64,000 bases of DNA from Phymatolithon calcareum (lineage: Eukaryota > Rhodophyta > Florideophyceae > Hapalidiales), in assembly GCA_977006965.1 (NCBI GenBank), contig OZ345361.1, positions 248,001-312,000 of the forward strand, read 5' to 3'. The position numbers were made by a program, and so were the translations under genes. The notes below the pieces were generated by a model. That model was not told the origin of the DNA. It did no database searches and saw only the letters and a program-made list of their open reading frames with translations. The first letter of the stretch is position 1, and every line of letters starts with the position of its first letter. Of this stretch, positions 10,348-19,749 are shown piece by piece.

Positions 10348-10659
10348 CTAGTGCCTTTCATCCACGGCAAGTAGGCTATAGCGGCTTCTAAAATCCCCGA
10401 AACATAAAGGTGCCTTACAATCAAGGCATGCGACCCGCTCATACCTGCACAACGAAGGAGCGCGGGGGCTCTTCAGAGCTATCCGTCTTTGTGCTTCCCT
10501 TACAGCGGACGTCGAATCCGAGAACTTTATGATGTCAAAATGTATGCGCTCTCTGTGATTCTGATGGAAAAGCTTCTGAACTGCTTCCTTCCTGTGTACG
10601 TCACTCTCTACATTATAGATCCAACAAAACTCACTCATGCTCTGAAAAACTGCACACAT
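10348..10659 (-). other. Cys-rich frame, possible transposase tail
   Basis: A 103-residue minus-strand frame ending in RYERVACLDCKAPLCFGDFR. The C-x2-C-x4-C spacing followed by an aromatic-rich tail resembles the zinc-binding end of piggyBac-type transposases. The other expected Cys/His ligands and the catalytic domain are not seen. Weak support only. Confidence 0.2.
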
Positions 10660-11454
10660 AACATTCCTAAGACCCTAATGATACGACGAACGTAGATTAA
10701 AATGGTGCTGGGGCTCAATAACAGCGGTCAATACTCCGAAAGGTGGAATTTAAGACCCGAAATGGACTATCATTGAATTATTTTAACAATGAAATCTGCA
10801 AGAAGTATCCAAAAAATAAGAATGACCCAAACAGGACAGATTTGTCCAGAAAAGGATGTGCAGTACGAGAGGGTTAACCACTCCACCGCAAATGAATCAA
10901 ATTCGTATTGAATCGCCTTGTCCAATTACAGTAAGGCTGTACTTGCCGAGCAAATTGCAGTGACGTAATCGCGACCATGGTCGCGATTACGTCGTTCCCA
11001 ATGAGACAGGAACTGGAAGTGAACTTCAAGTGATCACTACAGCAGGAACGCTGATCGTTCTGAGGTCCACTTCATTACTTAATCGTCAGGTTTTTCGTCC
11101 GCTTTCCAAAGCCGGAGGCTTACGAGTGCGGCGACATGGAGCAAGCGGGTTCACGGAAATAGCTGTAGCACGAGGCTTACTCATAATACCTGTACGTCTC
11201 TCGAGAAAACTACTATACTCGAATTACGTCTTTCGGCACGTAGGTCAACTCTCTCTCCACGTGCAGTCATCACTCTTCATGTCATACAGGGCTTATCGCA
11301 ACGTACAGACGACGCTACTCTGTCCTCCATGCGCAACGTTGATTTCTAGGTTACACCATCTTCTTGAAAGATTCCAGGACAAACAAATCTAGATCGCCTC
11401 TCCGAAAGGTCAGAAGACGGACACGGATCCCGGAATATGGATCAGTTAGCTTTA
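10660..11454. other. Intergenic, no gene recognised
   Basis: An AT-rich stretch downstream of the P450 gene. Apart from the perfect palindrome at 10962-10993, nothing stands out. A 120-residue frame at 11030-11392 has no recognisable features. Confidence 0.5.
10962..10993. repeat. Perfect 32-bp palindrome, no loop
   Basis: GACGTAATCGCGACCA is followed immediately by its exact reverse complement, so the 32 bases are identical on both strands. A chance 32-bp palindrome is very unlikely in 64 kb. Confidence 0.95.
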
Positions 11455-12918
11455 TCATCGTCTGGCATTCCGCTTCCGGATCTCAACTACGATGTCTTCC
11501 ACAGGCCGACACACCGGAAAGTACCTCATCTCCGCGGTCACACTTTCCGCACTCTGCGTTCTCTGCAAGATTTCCCCCACCTCGCATACTTCTTCTGCGA
11601 TAATTAGCATAACCTCCCACGCCAGAAATCTCCCCGGACATGCGCGCGTCCCCGCGCCAAAAGTGAGCGGTATGGGCGGCTCGTCATTCCCTTTTTGTCT
11701 GGTCAGTCGAGCGAATGGACAATCGCCACTCTTCGAAGCGCCGTCCCACCGTTCGGGGTGGAATTCGTCAGCGTCAGAGTAAACATCTTCATCTCGATTC
11801 GCATGCAAAGCAGAATACCACAGCCGATGTCGCGCAGGCATTTGAATGCCTGAAACGACACAAGCGCCGTCGTCGCGCGTCACACGCAGTCCTCCCAGCA
11901 GCGGTGGGTGTAACCGGAGCGCCTCAAGAAGTGCTGCTCGTAACGATGGGGCATCCTCAACCGACAGTGGTGGTCCCCCGGGAGCGGAAAGGGCGACAAA
12001 AAGAGATACAATTCCGCTGGCGATGCTCTTCGGCACAGCGCTGGAGAGCAACAGGAGAATATGGTCGGCTAGCAGTGCACGGTCGGTTGGAGAGGCATGT
12101 ACACCGCCGATACGCGCGACGAGAGCTGCAAAAGGGGTGGAATGTGTGGCATTTTGTGGGTCGTTTTCGTCGGCGATTTCAGATGTTATATTTTCCACAT
12201 GCTGTCTCTCACATTCCGCAGAAATTGCAGATAGAATGATGCGAAGAAGACGTTTTCGTGCACGGGTGGCATTCGCACGTGCAGAACGGCGACCGAGGAC
12301 GTCGACGTGGAGCGGGACGGCAATGAGTGCGCGGAAATGGGTGCTACAAAGGGCGCGTACTTCTTGCATGACGTGCTCGGGAAGTTCACCCAGCAGAAGG
12401 GTGGTCACAACACGTTCACAAAGCGGTTTGAATGTTTCGTACAACGGGATGCGGACAATGCCGCCAGAAATCTCCTCAAGTCTGTCGCGCGCAATGGCCG
12501 CTACTGTCGGTCGGTATATATTCGCGTTGGAGAGCTTATCCATGACGTCTCGCGCAAGGGCGGCTATGGTGGGTCGATATCCACAAACGGCATTCTCGGC
12601 GAAGACGGGTCCGAATTTGTGTATCAGTGATGCTCGTAAGTCGGAGTCGGAGTTGAGCAGAAGCTGATTTGGCACCGGGTAGAGCGGACCGAGAAACTCT
12701 GTGTAGGCGTCGCCGGCCTCGGCTGCGGTGCCAGTTGATGGATGCAAGACGTCGAGCGCGGCGGCGTAGGTGCATGCGACAATCGTTGGGTGGGCGAGGA
12801 CATTTGTGCGGAACACGGCACCGTAGCGAGCCAGACGCGAGGAGACGAAGGATACTGGGTCGCGGAGAAATGATACCGTCTCGCCGACTAGCGGGAGGCC
12901 CAGACTGCCTTTCAACAT
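11455..12918 (-). CDS. Cytochrome P450
   Basis: A 487-residue heme-thiolate monooxygenase from the only in-frame ATG (12918). The frame is open upstream to 13107 without another ATG, so an extra 5' exon is possible. N-terminal GLPLVGETVSFLRDP resembles the proline-rich entry of CYP26/CYP120-like enzymes, with no hydrophobic anchor before it. K-helix ExxR is EALR, followed by HPP; the meander is FHPERW; the heme loop is FGAGTRACPGRF with the ligand Cys. The I-helix reads LLLLSSAVPKSIAS and lacks the usual A/G-G-x-D/E-T-T oxygen-activation motif. An internal 21-residue duplication (YRPTIAALARD and YRPTVAAIARD) lies in the middle. The substrate is unknown; altered catalysis is possible. It lies 387 bp downstream of APRT on the same strand. 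Confidence 0.9.
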   Translation of the reverse strand: MLKGSLGLPLVGETVSFLRDPVSFVSSRLARYGAVFRTNVLAHPTIVACTYAAALDVLHPSTGTAAEAGDAYTEFLGPLYPVPNQLLLNSDSDLRASLIHKFGPVFAENAVCGYRPTIAALARDVMDKLSNANIYRPTVAAIARDRLEEISGGIVRIPLYETFKPLCERVVTTLLLGELPEHVMQEVRALCSTHFRALIAVPLHVDVLGRRSARANATRARKRLLRIILSAISAECERQHVENITSEIADENDPQNATHSTPFAALVARIGGVHASPTDRALLADHILLLLSSAVPKSIASGIVSLFVALSAPGGPPLSVEDAPSLRAALLEALRLHPPLLGGLRVTRDDGACVVSGIQMPARHRLWYSALHANRDEDVYSDADEFHPERWDGASKSGDCPFARLTRQKGNDEPPIPLTFGAGTRACPGRFLAWEVMLIIAEEVCEVGEILQRTQSAESVTAEMRYFPVCRPVEDIVVEIRKRNARR

Positions 12919-13276
12919 TGCTGTCCGAACAGTCCTTGCAGGGGTTTGTTCATGAAGCTCCTGAGTGCGAGTGGGGAGGATGGTTGGGAGACAGTCGGAG
13001 TTTCCGCGGGAAGTGATTTCGGCAGAGGTTGTGGACGCATGATGATTACTAATAGATATGTCGGCGATGTCGGCGATGGGATGCAATGAGTGGGAGAGGG
13101 ATCGCAAGAAATTTTATTACATATTTCGGCTGTATTGAGGCCTGTTTGAGAGGCGTTGCGGGAGAGGCGGGGCATCATAGCCGCAAGGGTTGCCAAGGGC
13201 GAAGTGCCAAATTCAGCAATCCCAGTTCTCGCACTTCAGGTTGTACTACAGTAGTAATCTATACGTTGTCTGTACA

Positions 13277-13306
13277 CAGTCTTCATCAGTCTTCATCAGT
13301 CTTCAT
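13277..13306. repeat. Three tandem CAGTCTTCAT decamers
   Basis: CAGTCTTCAT is repeated exactly three times and ends at the APRT stop codon, so the array lies in the APRT 3' region, between that gene and the P450. Confidence 0.9.
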
Positions 13307-13989
13307 CACACTTCAAAGACAAGCAGGGAATGCAATCTCACGCAAGCCTCCGCCTTAATGCGTTGTCGGGGCTGTAGTTTTCCAGCAAGCTCAACAATAC
13401 ACGCAACCTCATGCACGACAGCGCCCGCATCTCGCAGTAGATTACACGCCGCAATAGCGCTGCCACCAGTGGCCACCAGGTCGTCCACGACAAGCACGTT
13501 AGTATCCGCGCCAGCCGAGTCGAGGATGTCACCACTAAGCTCGAGTCGAGCCTTTCCATACTCCATGTCCACATCGGCAGCCAGCAGTTTTCCACCACAA
13601 GGCGGTAATTTCCCAGCCTTTCGAATCATTATGAAGCCGACGCCGAGTGCATACGCCACTGCGCGAGAGCAAAACGCGTCGGTCAGCGTGTGTGCCACGC
13701 ACACGAAAGCGAAGCGGGAGCAGACCTACGTACCCGCGCATCCGAGCGGGAAGCCGCGGGCATCAATGCCGGCGACGTGTGTAACGCTCTTTTTATACCG
13801 CTGCACCAGCGCGTCCACGCAGGCGGCGAGCGCTGCGCCGTCACACAGCAGCGGCGATATATCGAGAAAGATAGTTCCTGCGATCGGCCAGTCCGGACTG
13901 CGTCGTATTAACGCGCGACAACGACCCTCCTTGGCACCCAACGTGCCCAGGAGCTCCTCCGGGTCCGCCTCCTGCGGTGGCGCGCTCAT
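13306..13989 (-). CDS. APRT: Adenine phosphoribosyltransferase (two exons)
   Basis: It salvages adenine: adenine + PRPP gives AMP + pyrophosphate. Exon 1 is 13989-13734 and exon 2 is 13658-13306, separated by a 75-bp intron (GTACGTAGG...CTCGCGCAG). Splicing joins GIDARGFPLGCA to VAYALGVGFIMIRKAGKLP without a gap in the family alignment, which strongly supports the intron. The product is 202 residues, close to the usual ~180. Visible motifs: FPLG and IDARGF near the base-binding region, IRKAGKLP, and the PRPP loop VLVVDDLVATGGS with its Asp-Asp pair. No targeting peptide is evident, so it is probably cytosolic. It is divergent from the AFG1-type gene with only 232 bp between start codons. Confidence 0.93.
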
Positions 13990-14221
13990 CCTGCTCGCTT
14001 CCTTCGCGCACCAGGTCGTCTCTCAGAGAAGTCCGCACGCTCTCAGCATTTTCGAGGACACGCACTTGGTGGACAGCACGACTTTTGCGGCGCGGGCCAA
14101 TGGAAGCGTGACAAAGTGGTGGACCAGTATGATATTATTGCTTACACTTCTGCTCCACGTGTATTTCTTGCTTAACCGAATCGGGCGTCAATCTGGAGAT
14201 TGTCAGAAGCGCAAGCCCGTC
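13990..14221. promoter_or_regulatory. Putative bidirectional promoter between APRT and AFG1-like genes
   Basis: These 232 bases separate two divergent start codons and must hold both 5' UTRs and core promoters unless a gene starts farther upstream. No TATA box or other element was confidently recognised. Inference from layout. Confidence 0.45.
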
Positions 14222-15634
14222 ATGGCGGCGCGTGCTCTTCTGCACGCCCGCCGCGCCTGCACCAGCGGTCTCCTCCATTCCGCATGGAAATTCAGCACTC
14301 CAGTTGCAGCATGCCCTCGACCCGTGCCGCGCCACGGCATTCGCGCGCTAGCGTCAACCGTCACCCCTCTTGCAGCTTCGATTTCCGACCGCGATGGTTC
14401 CACGGAAGCTGGTGACTGCTTCCGTGCGTCTTACGCCCAATTGTTAAAAAGCGGGCTACGGCCAGATAAAGCGCAGCAGGCCGCCGTCGATGTGCTCGCG
14501 CGTGTCGGTGACGACGTAGCCGCCGCGACGCGCGATGCGCACTCCGCGGGCCCCCTTTCGCGCCTGCTCCATGCTAGTGGCTTGCGCCCTGCGCCGCCAG
14601 TGTGCGGCGCATACATCGCCGGCGGTGTAGGTTCCGGAAAGACGATGCTCGCAGAGCTTTTATACTCATGTGTTTCGGACGGTGCTCGCAAAAAACAGCA
14701 GCACTTCCACGCCTTCGTGTTGGACGTGCACGCACGTCTGCATGCAAAGCGTGGTGCACGGGCCGCGGACAAGATCGGCGATGTGGCGCGTGATATCGCG
14801 GACGAGACTGGTTTCCTTCTACTGGATGAATTCCAGGTCACTGACATCTCCGACGCTGTTGTCGTACACCATTTGTTCCGCCGTCTCTTTGAGCACGGCG
14901 TTGTGGTTGTCGCCACTAGTAACCGCGTGCCTGAGCGGTTGTACGAGAACGGACTCCAACGCGAACTCTTTCTCCCTGTAGTTCCGCTCATTCGCAAATA
15001 CTGTCGTGTGCACGTCATGGATTCGACGCATGATTACCGTCTTCGAAACGGGCGTGCAGATCGTCGCGTATTCTTTCGTGACAAGCATGGCGGGGCTGAC
15101 GCTTTGGAGGACGTTTTTGACGCGCTTGCTGAAGACTTTCCAGTGCGTGAGGCACGCATTGACGTGCTGGGACGTAAGCTGGTGGTCCCGATGGCGGTGG
15201 CTGATAGGCAACTGGCGTATTTCACTTTTGAGCAACTGTGCAACAGGCCGCTGTCGGCGGCTGATTATATTGCGTTGTGTAATGTATACCATACGATATG
15301 TGTGGCCGATGTCCCCGTGTTGGATGTTATTGCGGACCGCAATGCGTCGCGTCGGTTGACGCGGTTTATTGATGCCGCATATCGCGTCGGGACGAAGGTA
15401 GTCATTCATGCTGCGGCGCCGATCGAGCAGCTGTTTTTGCGTCCGTCGGAGCACACAGTACAGACAGAGGAGGCGTTTGAGACATACCGGATACAGTCGC
15501 GGTTGTTTGAGATGCAGACAGACGAGTATCTTGAGCGGGCGTGGACTCCCGATTCTGACGACGAGTATGTACAAGGCGATGAAAATGGGAATGCCGAAGT
15601 CGACGTGGGCAGTCAAGCAAGCAAGTCAAGTTGA
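14222..15634 (+). CDS. AFG1: AFG1/ZapE-type AAA+ ATPase, probably mitochondrial
   Basis: A 470-residue P-loop ATPase of the AFG1 (LACE1, bacterial ZapE) family, which helps quality control of inner-membrane respiratory proteins. The start at 14222 was chosen because it gives an Arg-rich, acid-free N-terminus typical of mitochondrial presequences (MAARALLHARRACTSG); the frame is open much farther upstream but there it overlaps APRT. Walker A is GGVGSGKT (about residues 134-141); Walker B is the family signature LLLDEFQVTDI. Other AFG1 hallmarks are HFHAFVLDVHARLH, ATSNRVPERLYENGLQR and FLPVVPLI. The C-terminus is acidic. No intron is seen. Confidence 0.93.
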   Translation: MAARALLHARRACTSGLLHSAWKFSTPVAACPRPVPRHGIRALASTVTPLAASISDRDGSTEAGDCFRASYAQLLKSGLRPDKAQQAAVDVLARVGDDVAAATRDAHSAGPLSRLLHASGLRPAPPVCGAYIAGGVGSGKTMLAELLYSCVSDGARKKQQHFHAFVLDVHARLHAKRGARAADKIGDVARDIADETGFLLLDEFQVTDISDAVVVHHLFRRLFEHGVVVVATSNRVPERLYENGLQRELFLPVVPLIRKYCRVHVMDSTHDYRLRNGRADRRVFFRDKHGGADALEDVFDALAEDFPVREARIDVLGRKLVVPMAVADRQLAYFTFEQLCNRPLSAADYIALCNVYHTICVADVPVLDVIADRNASRRLTRFIDAAYRVGTKVVIHAAAPIEQLFLRPSEHTVQTEEAFETYRIQSRLFEMQTDEYLERAWTPDSDDEYVQGDENGNAEVDVGSQASKSS

Positions 15635-15986
15635 ACGAATTAGTTTTGTAAACGAACAATTGTAACTTCAAAATTAAATGTAATTGTAATTAAATTACAT
15701 CATATCAAGCACGAACGACATTACAGTTATCCCTCCACAGCCGCACAATGCAAATCCGGGATCCAATCTGGTCCCTGTTGAGATCAGACACCTCCAGATT
15801 CTCGCGAGGTCAATTCTCCTCATTTTTCGCGTGTTTCTCGATTCCTGCATCACAACCCTTTCAAAGCGTATCGTCGACGTTCGTGGTCCCCTGCACCCCA
15901 GCGCCCTTAACCGCACTCCTTTCCCGGTAACTTCCGAGGGAGACCGCGGTGAACAATTTGCGCCTCGTACACGCTACGCGCCCGCC

Positions 15987-17167
15987 ATGACTTTCGCGTT
16001 TGTAGCTCCGATCCCGGCTGCCGCCACCTCTTCCTTTGCGGGAGACCGCGTCTCCACTGCCGCTCGTCCTCAACGTGCTGCAGGTAAGTTTACCTCCCCA
16101 TTCGCGTTCGGGCGTGCTCCACCAGCCATTTTCTGACGCCACGCGCAGTGCGAGCCTCGCTCACGGAGTCGATTGCGAAGCGCGCGCGAAATGACGCTGA
16201 AAAGCTGGCAAACTGGCTGGACAACGGCGCCATGCTGAAGGGTGCCGCCGCCGCCGCGCTCGTCTCTGCTGCGCTGATCGCGCCTGGTGCGGTCGGCGCA
16301 TTGACGCAGGCCGATATCGATCAGCTGTCGTACAGCGAGGTGAAGGGCACTGGGCTTGCCAATCGCTGTCCGGAGGTTGTGTCGAACGGTAAGTCGATCT
16401 CGTTTGACTCTGGCAAGAAGTACCGTATCGTCGACCTTTGCCTGGAGCCGAAGTCTTTCCAGGTTGAGGAGGAGGTGCAGACGAAGCGTAAGGGGGAGAC
16501 TAAGAAGTCATTCGTGGACACCAAGCTCATGACACGAGCTACTTACACGCTCACGGGTATCGAGGGTCCGTTGAAGGTCGGTAATAATGAGCTGATATTT
16601 GAGGAGAAGGACGGTATTGACTATGCTGCTACCACCGTGCAGTTGCCTGGTGGTGAGCGTGTGCCGTTTTTGTTTACGATTAAGAACCTTATTGCTAAGG
16701 CTACTGGTACCAGTATCACAACGGCGACGGAGTTTGGCGGTGATTTCAGGGTGCCGTCGTACCGCTCCGGGCTATTCCTGGATCCGAAGGGACGTGGCGG
16801 TGTGACGGGCTATGATATGGCTGTTGCGCTGCCGGCTATGCAGGCGGATGGGGAGGAGGGACAGGATGAGCTATTCAAGGAGTCAAATAAGGTGTTCCAG
16901 ATTACCGATGGTGCTATTGAAATGGCAGTGCAAAGAGTGGATTCCGACACCGGCGAAATGGCTGGTGTGTTTGTGTCTGAACAATTGTCTGATACTGACA
17001 TGGGTGCCAAGGCGCCGAAGAAGGTTCTTCTCAAGGTATGTTGCGTTCACTTGCGCGTTGCTATTTCGCATGTTTGTTTGCGGATGGCTCTTTCTAACGT
17101 GTGCGTATGCTTTTTGTTTGCTTGGGGATTGCAGGGTGTCTTCTACGGTCGTGTTGATGAGGATTAA
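15987..17167 (+). CDS. psbO: Oxygen-evolving enhancer protein 1 (PsbO), three exons
   Basis: A nuclear gene for the 33-kDa extrinsic subunit that stabilises the photosystem II manganese cluster in the thylakoid lumen. Exons are 15987-16083, 16149-17035 and 17135-17167; introns are 65 bp (GTAAGT...GCGCAG) and 99 bp (GTATGT...TTGCAG). The second intron is a multiple of three with no in-frame stop, so retention would insert 33 residues. The product is 338 residues: plastid transit peptide starting MTFAFVAP, a Sec-type lumen signal (MLKGAAAAALVSAALIAPG...VGA), then the mature protein from about LTQADIDQL. Family motifs include EVKGTGLANRCPEV, GKKYRIVDLCLEPKSF (with the two conserved Cys split across these motifs), GGDFRVPSYRSGLFLDPKGRG and the C-terminal GVFYGRVDED restored by splicing. 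It faces psbU tail to tail. Confidence 0.97.
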
Positions 17168-17769
17168 GTACGGACAGGTGCGCGCGCAGTTGAGCCTAGG
17201 CGCGGGAAAGAATCGATTTTAATATGTGCTCGGGGGCTCGAGAGTAACATCTGGAAAGAAAAGTAGTTTGTCATTCATTGAAAATATGTGGGAAGAGGAG
17301 ATGACGCTTTGCAATTTTGCCGAGAAGATAGTTTTCTTGCATGTGACGAAAACTTAGTAAAGAAGAGAGAATGCTTGGCGCTCGTCCGTTTCCATCATCT
17401 GCATCACTGGATGGGAGCCTTCACGGAAGCGCACCATTTGAGAACTGCATTGGTTCAGCGAGAGCTAGAATCCATTGATACATCAGACCTTTCACATTTT
17501 CTAAGAAAACCCTCGACATTCCCAACGTATTGAAAGTTGATTGCCACGGGCATTCTTTATTGCGATGTGCGGAACAAATCAGTGAAACGTAGACCCTTTA
17601 CTATATAACTTGACTCCATCCGCGTCCGAACGCAAAGCAACTTTTGAAAAAATGTTTAGAAGAGAAAAGCGAAGACGATCAATCAACCCTTCGGCAGCAC
17701 CAAACGAATAGATCATGCAATGCACAGTAAACAAGCAGACAAGATCCTCATCGAACGCGCCGTGAAACC
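17168..17769. other. Shared 3' region between psbO and psbU
   Basis: These 600 bases lie between two convergent genes and should hold both 3' UTRs and polyadenylation sites. An 81-residue plus-strand frame (17288-17533) has no recognisable features and is not called. Confidence 0.6.
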
Positions 17770-18225
17770 CTAACGGTACATCCCATTGTTAATCTTATCT
17801 ATCTCGTACTCAGGCGTGGGCGCCAGTGCCGTCAGATTGGTCTTGTACTTATCCAACGTTTTCTTCTGGGACGCCGACAGTCCGGGCAGGTCATACAGCT
17901 CGTCAACAGACTTGTACGGCCCGTGCGACACAATGAGCCCGGCGAGGTTCGGGTACATGCCGGGGAACTTGACGTACACACGCACATTCGCATTGTTGAT
18001 GTCGACCACGTCGCCGCCGCCAAGAAAGCCGACGTTTGGATACTCGATTTCCGCACGCGCAGCACCGGCGCTGACGGCCGCGACGGCCGCACCAAGACCG
18101 GCCAGTAGCGCTGCTCGGCGCGATACGGGCTTCGATGCCGGAGGGTCGTCGCTGCCGCTCATGCGGCACGCGCTGCGCTGCGGTCGGCTGGACGACACGG
18201 GTAGGGCGCCGCTTACAAAGGCCAT
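17770..18225 (-). CDS. psbU: Photosystem II 12-kDa extrinsic protein PsbU
   Basis: A 151-residue precursor of the small lumenal PSII subunit found in cyanobacteria and red-lineage algae, where it supports the oxygen-evolving site with PsbO and PsbV. It has a short plastid transit peptide with an N-terminal Phe (MAFVSGALP), then a twin-arginine lumen signal (SRRAALLAGLGAAVAA...ARA), with the mature protein from about EIEYPNVG. The helix-hairpin-helix-like core HGPYKSVDELYDLPGLS and the family end INNGMYR are clear. Single exon. Its start is 1.5 kb from the EF-hand repeat and its 3' end faces psbO. Confidence 0.95.
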   Translation of the reverse strand: MAFVSGALPVSSSRPQRSACRMSGSDDPPASKPVSRRAALLAGLGAAVAAVSAGAARAEIEYPNVGFLGGGDVVDINNANVRVYVKFPGMYPNLAGLIVSHGPYKSVDELYDLPGLSASQKKTLDKYKTNLTALAPTPEYEIDKINNGMYR

Positions 18226-19749
18226 GTTGGTGTTCGTGTGGGCGGCTGTCGCACGGGGCGCGGGATGGGCAAGAGGAGGGGGATTACGGTGGTAGGAGAC
18301 CCGCTTGGGATTAGCTTATTTGTAGGCTTGGAGCACTTGGAGACAAGTGTGGTGGAGATTTTGCCTCAGATTTGAGCTCGGAATTGGATTTCGGATGCGA
18401 TTTGAGAAACTTGTGAGGTCATCGAGATGCCAAAAGTTTTCTTGATTTTTGAAGGAATTTGAGATATTTGAGAACATTTCGAAATATTTCTCACCTTTTT
18501 GCTCGCGGAAGTCCGCTCACGTCTGCGTTCTCGCGTACAACTGTTTTCGCATGGTACAGTATCTTACAGTATGATCGAAATTTTACCTACCGAACTTTTG
18601 TGGAAAGCATGAACATTTTCCAGATCGCTGTGATGTAGTATGTTCTACAAGCTATGCGTGACAAAGATTCGCGGTAAACTGTTCGGCTGTCTCGCGAACT
18701 CACGAGTGGGAGCTCATTAAAAATTTACATATTAGAACTTCAGCAACGAAACAGCCGAACGTTCGCCGAACGTTTGCCGAATGTTCGCCGAACGTTTGGC
18801 AACTTTGACCAGCCAATTCTTGCCGTTCGATTGATCGAGCTTATTTGTTGAACCGAATGTTTGAATACCTTGGTCATTGCTACCATAATTCGTGTCCATT
18901 TGCGCATAAAGTTATAGAACTGGCGAGAATTCGGGAAGCGAAGTTTAAAGAAATCGAACCTTCGAACATTCGAGGCAACTAACTTCGTTGAAGCTGTCTA
19001 TGAAGACATTTTGAGAAACAAATAGAACTTACATCAGTAGTGCAATACGGCACTGCACAGCAGTTGCAATTGGAACTGCACCAAAACGTTTTTGAGCCAA
19101 ACAACGAATTTTAAGCTGGCTGTCATCTCTAAATCTTTGATTGGTCAGGCCCACCGCATTGCGGATCACATGATGTGATCTGCAGTGAGGTGGGTGATGA
19201 TCACCCATTATATTTGACAAATGTGTCGAGTATGATAAGCATCACCTTTCACAAACCTGCCGTATCAAAAGCATTAGATCGCTATCAACGAAATGTTTTT
19301 ACAACTTTTATCAAATGTGCATCGTGAGGTTTTCTGATTAATTCGCCTATGGCCAATACTGCAAGTGCAGATTTCAAAAAAATTCGGACTTTCGAATTTT
19401 CCCGCAACCCCCTGAGATCAGGACCTTGACAACATCCCTGTAGTGCAATATTGTTGAAAAATAGCTTTCGAAGTCGATATCGTTACCGTGTTATTTTCCT
19501 TCCTTTCGATTCTTTGTTCGTCATTCAGTGTCTCTAGCGCGCAGGCGCTGCCATCGTTGAGCTCTCACAGACCCACGACACGAAGGTTCGCTATCGTGTC
19601 TCATCAATACTACGGTTGGAGTTCCCACATGGATGTGAAGCGTGCTCTGTGGACAGCTGCCCATCGACTGCTTTTCCGCCAGCACCGCGACCATCACGCC
19701 TAGATCCGTGTGCAACTTACACCCCTCGTTGATCTCACGCAGTATTTTG
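18226..19749. other. Intergenic with short repeats
   Basis: It contains the psbU 5' region and no further gene. A run of about four degenerate GCCGAACGTT(T/C) units lies at 18754-18804, with an inverted TTCGGCTGT about 75 bp before it. Imperfect palindromes lie at 19156-19186 and at 19190-19206 (TGGGTGATGATCACCCA). Confidence 0.5.

Noticed and set aside
13190-14221. Plus-strand frame extending the AFG1-like protein upstream by 344 residues
   Set aside because: It lies antisense to the two APRT exons, is low-complexity in composition, and the AFG1 family starts near the Arg-rich ATG at 14222.
17288-17533. 81-residue plus-strand frame between psbO and psbU
   Set aside because: It has no recognisable features and lies in the expected 3' UTR region of psbO.
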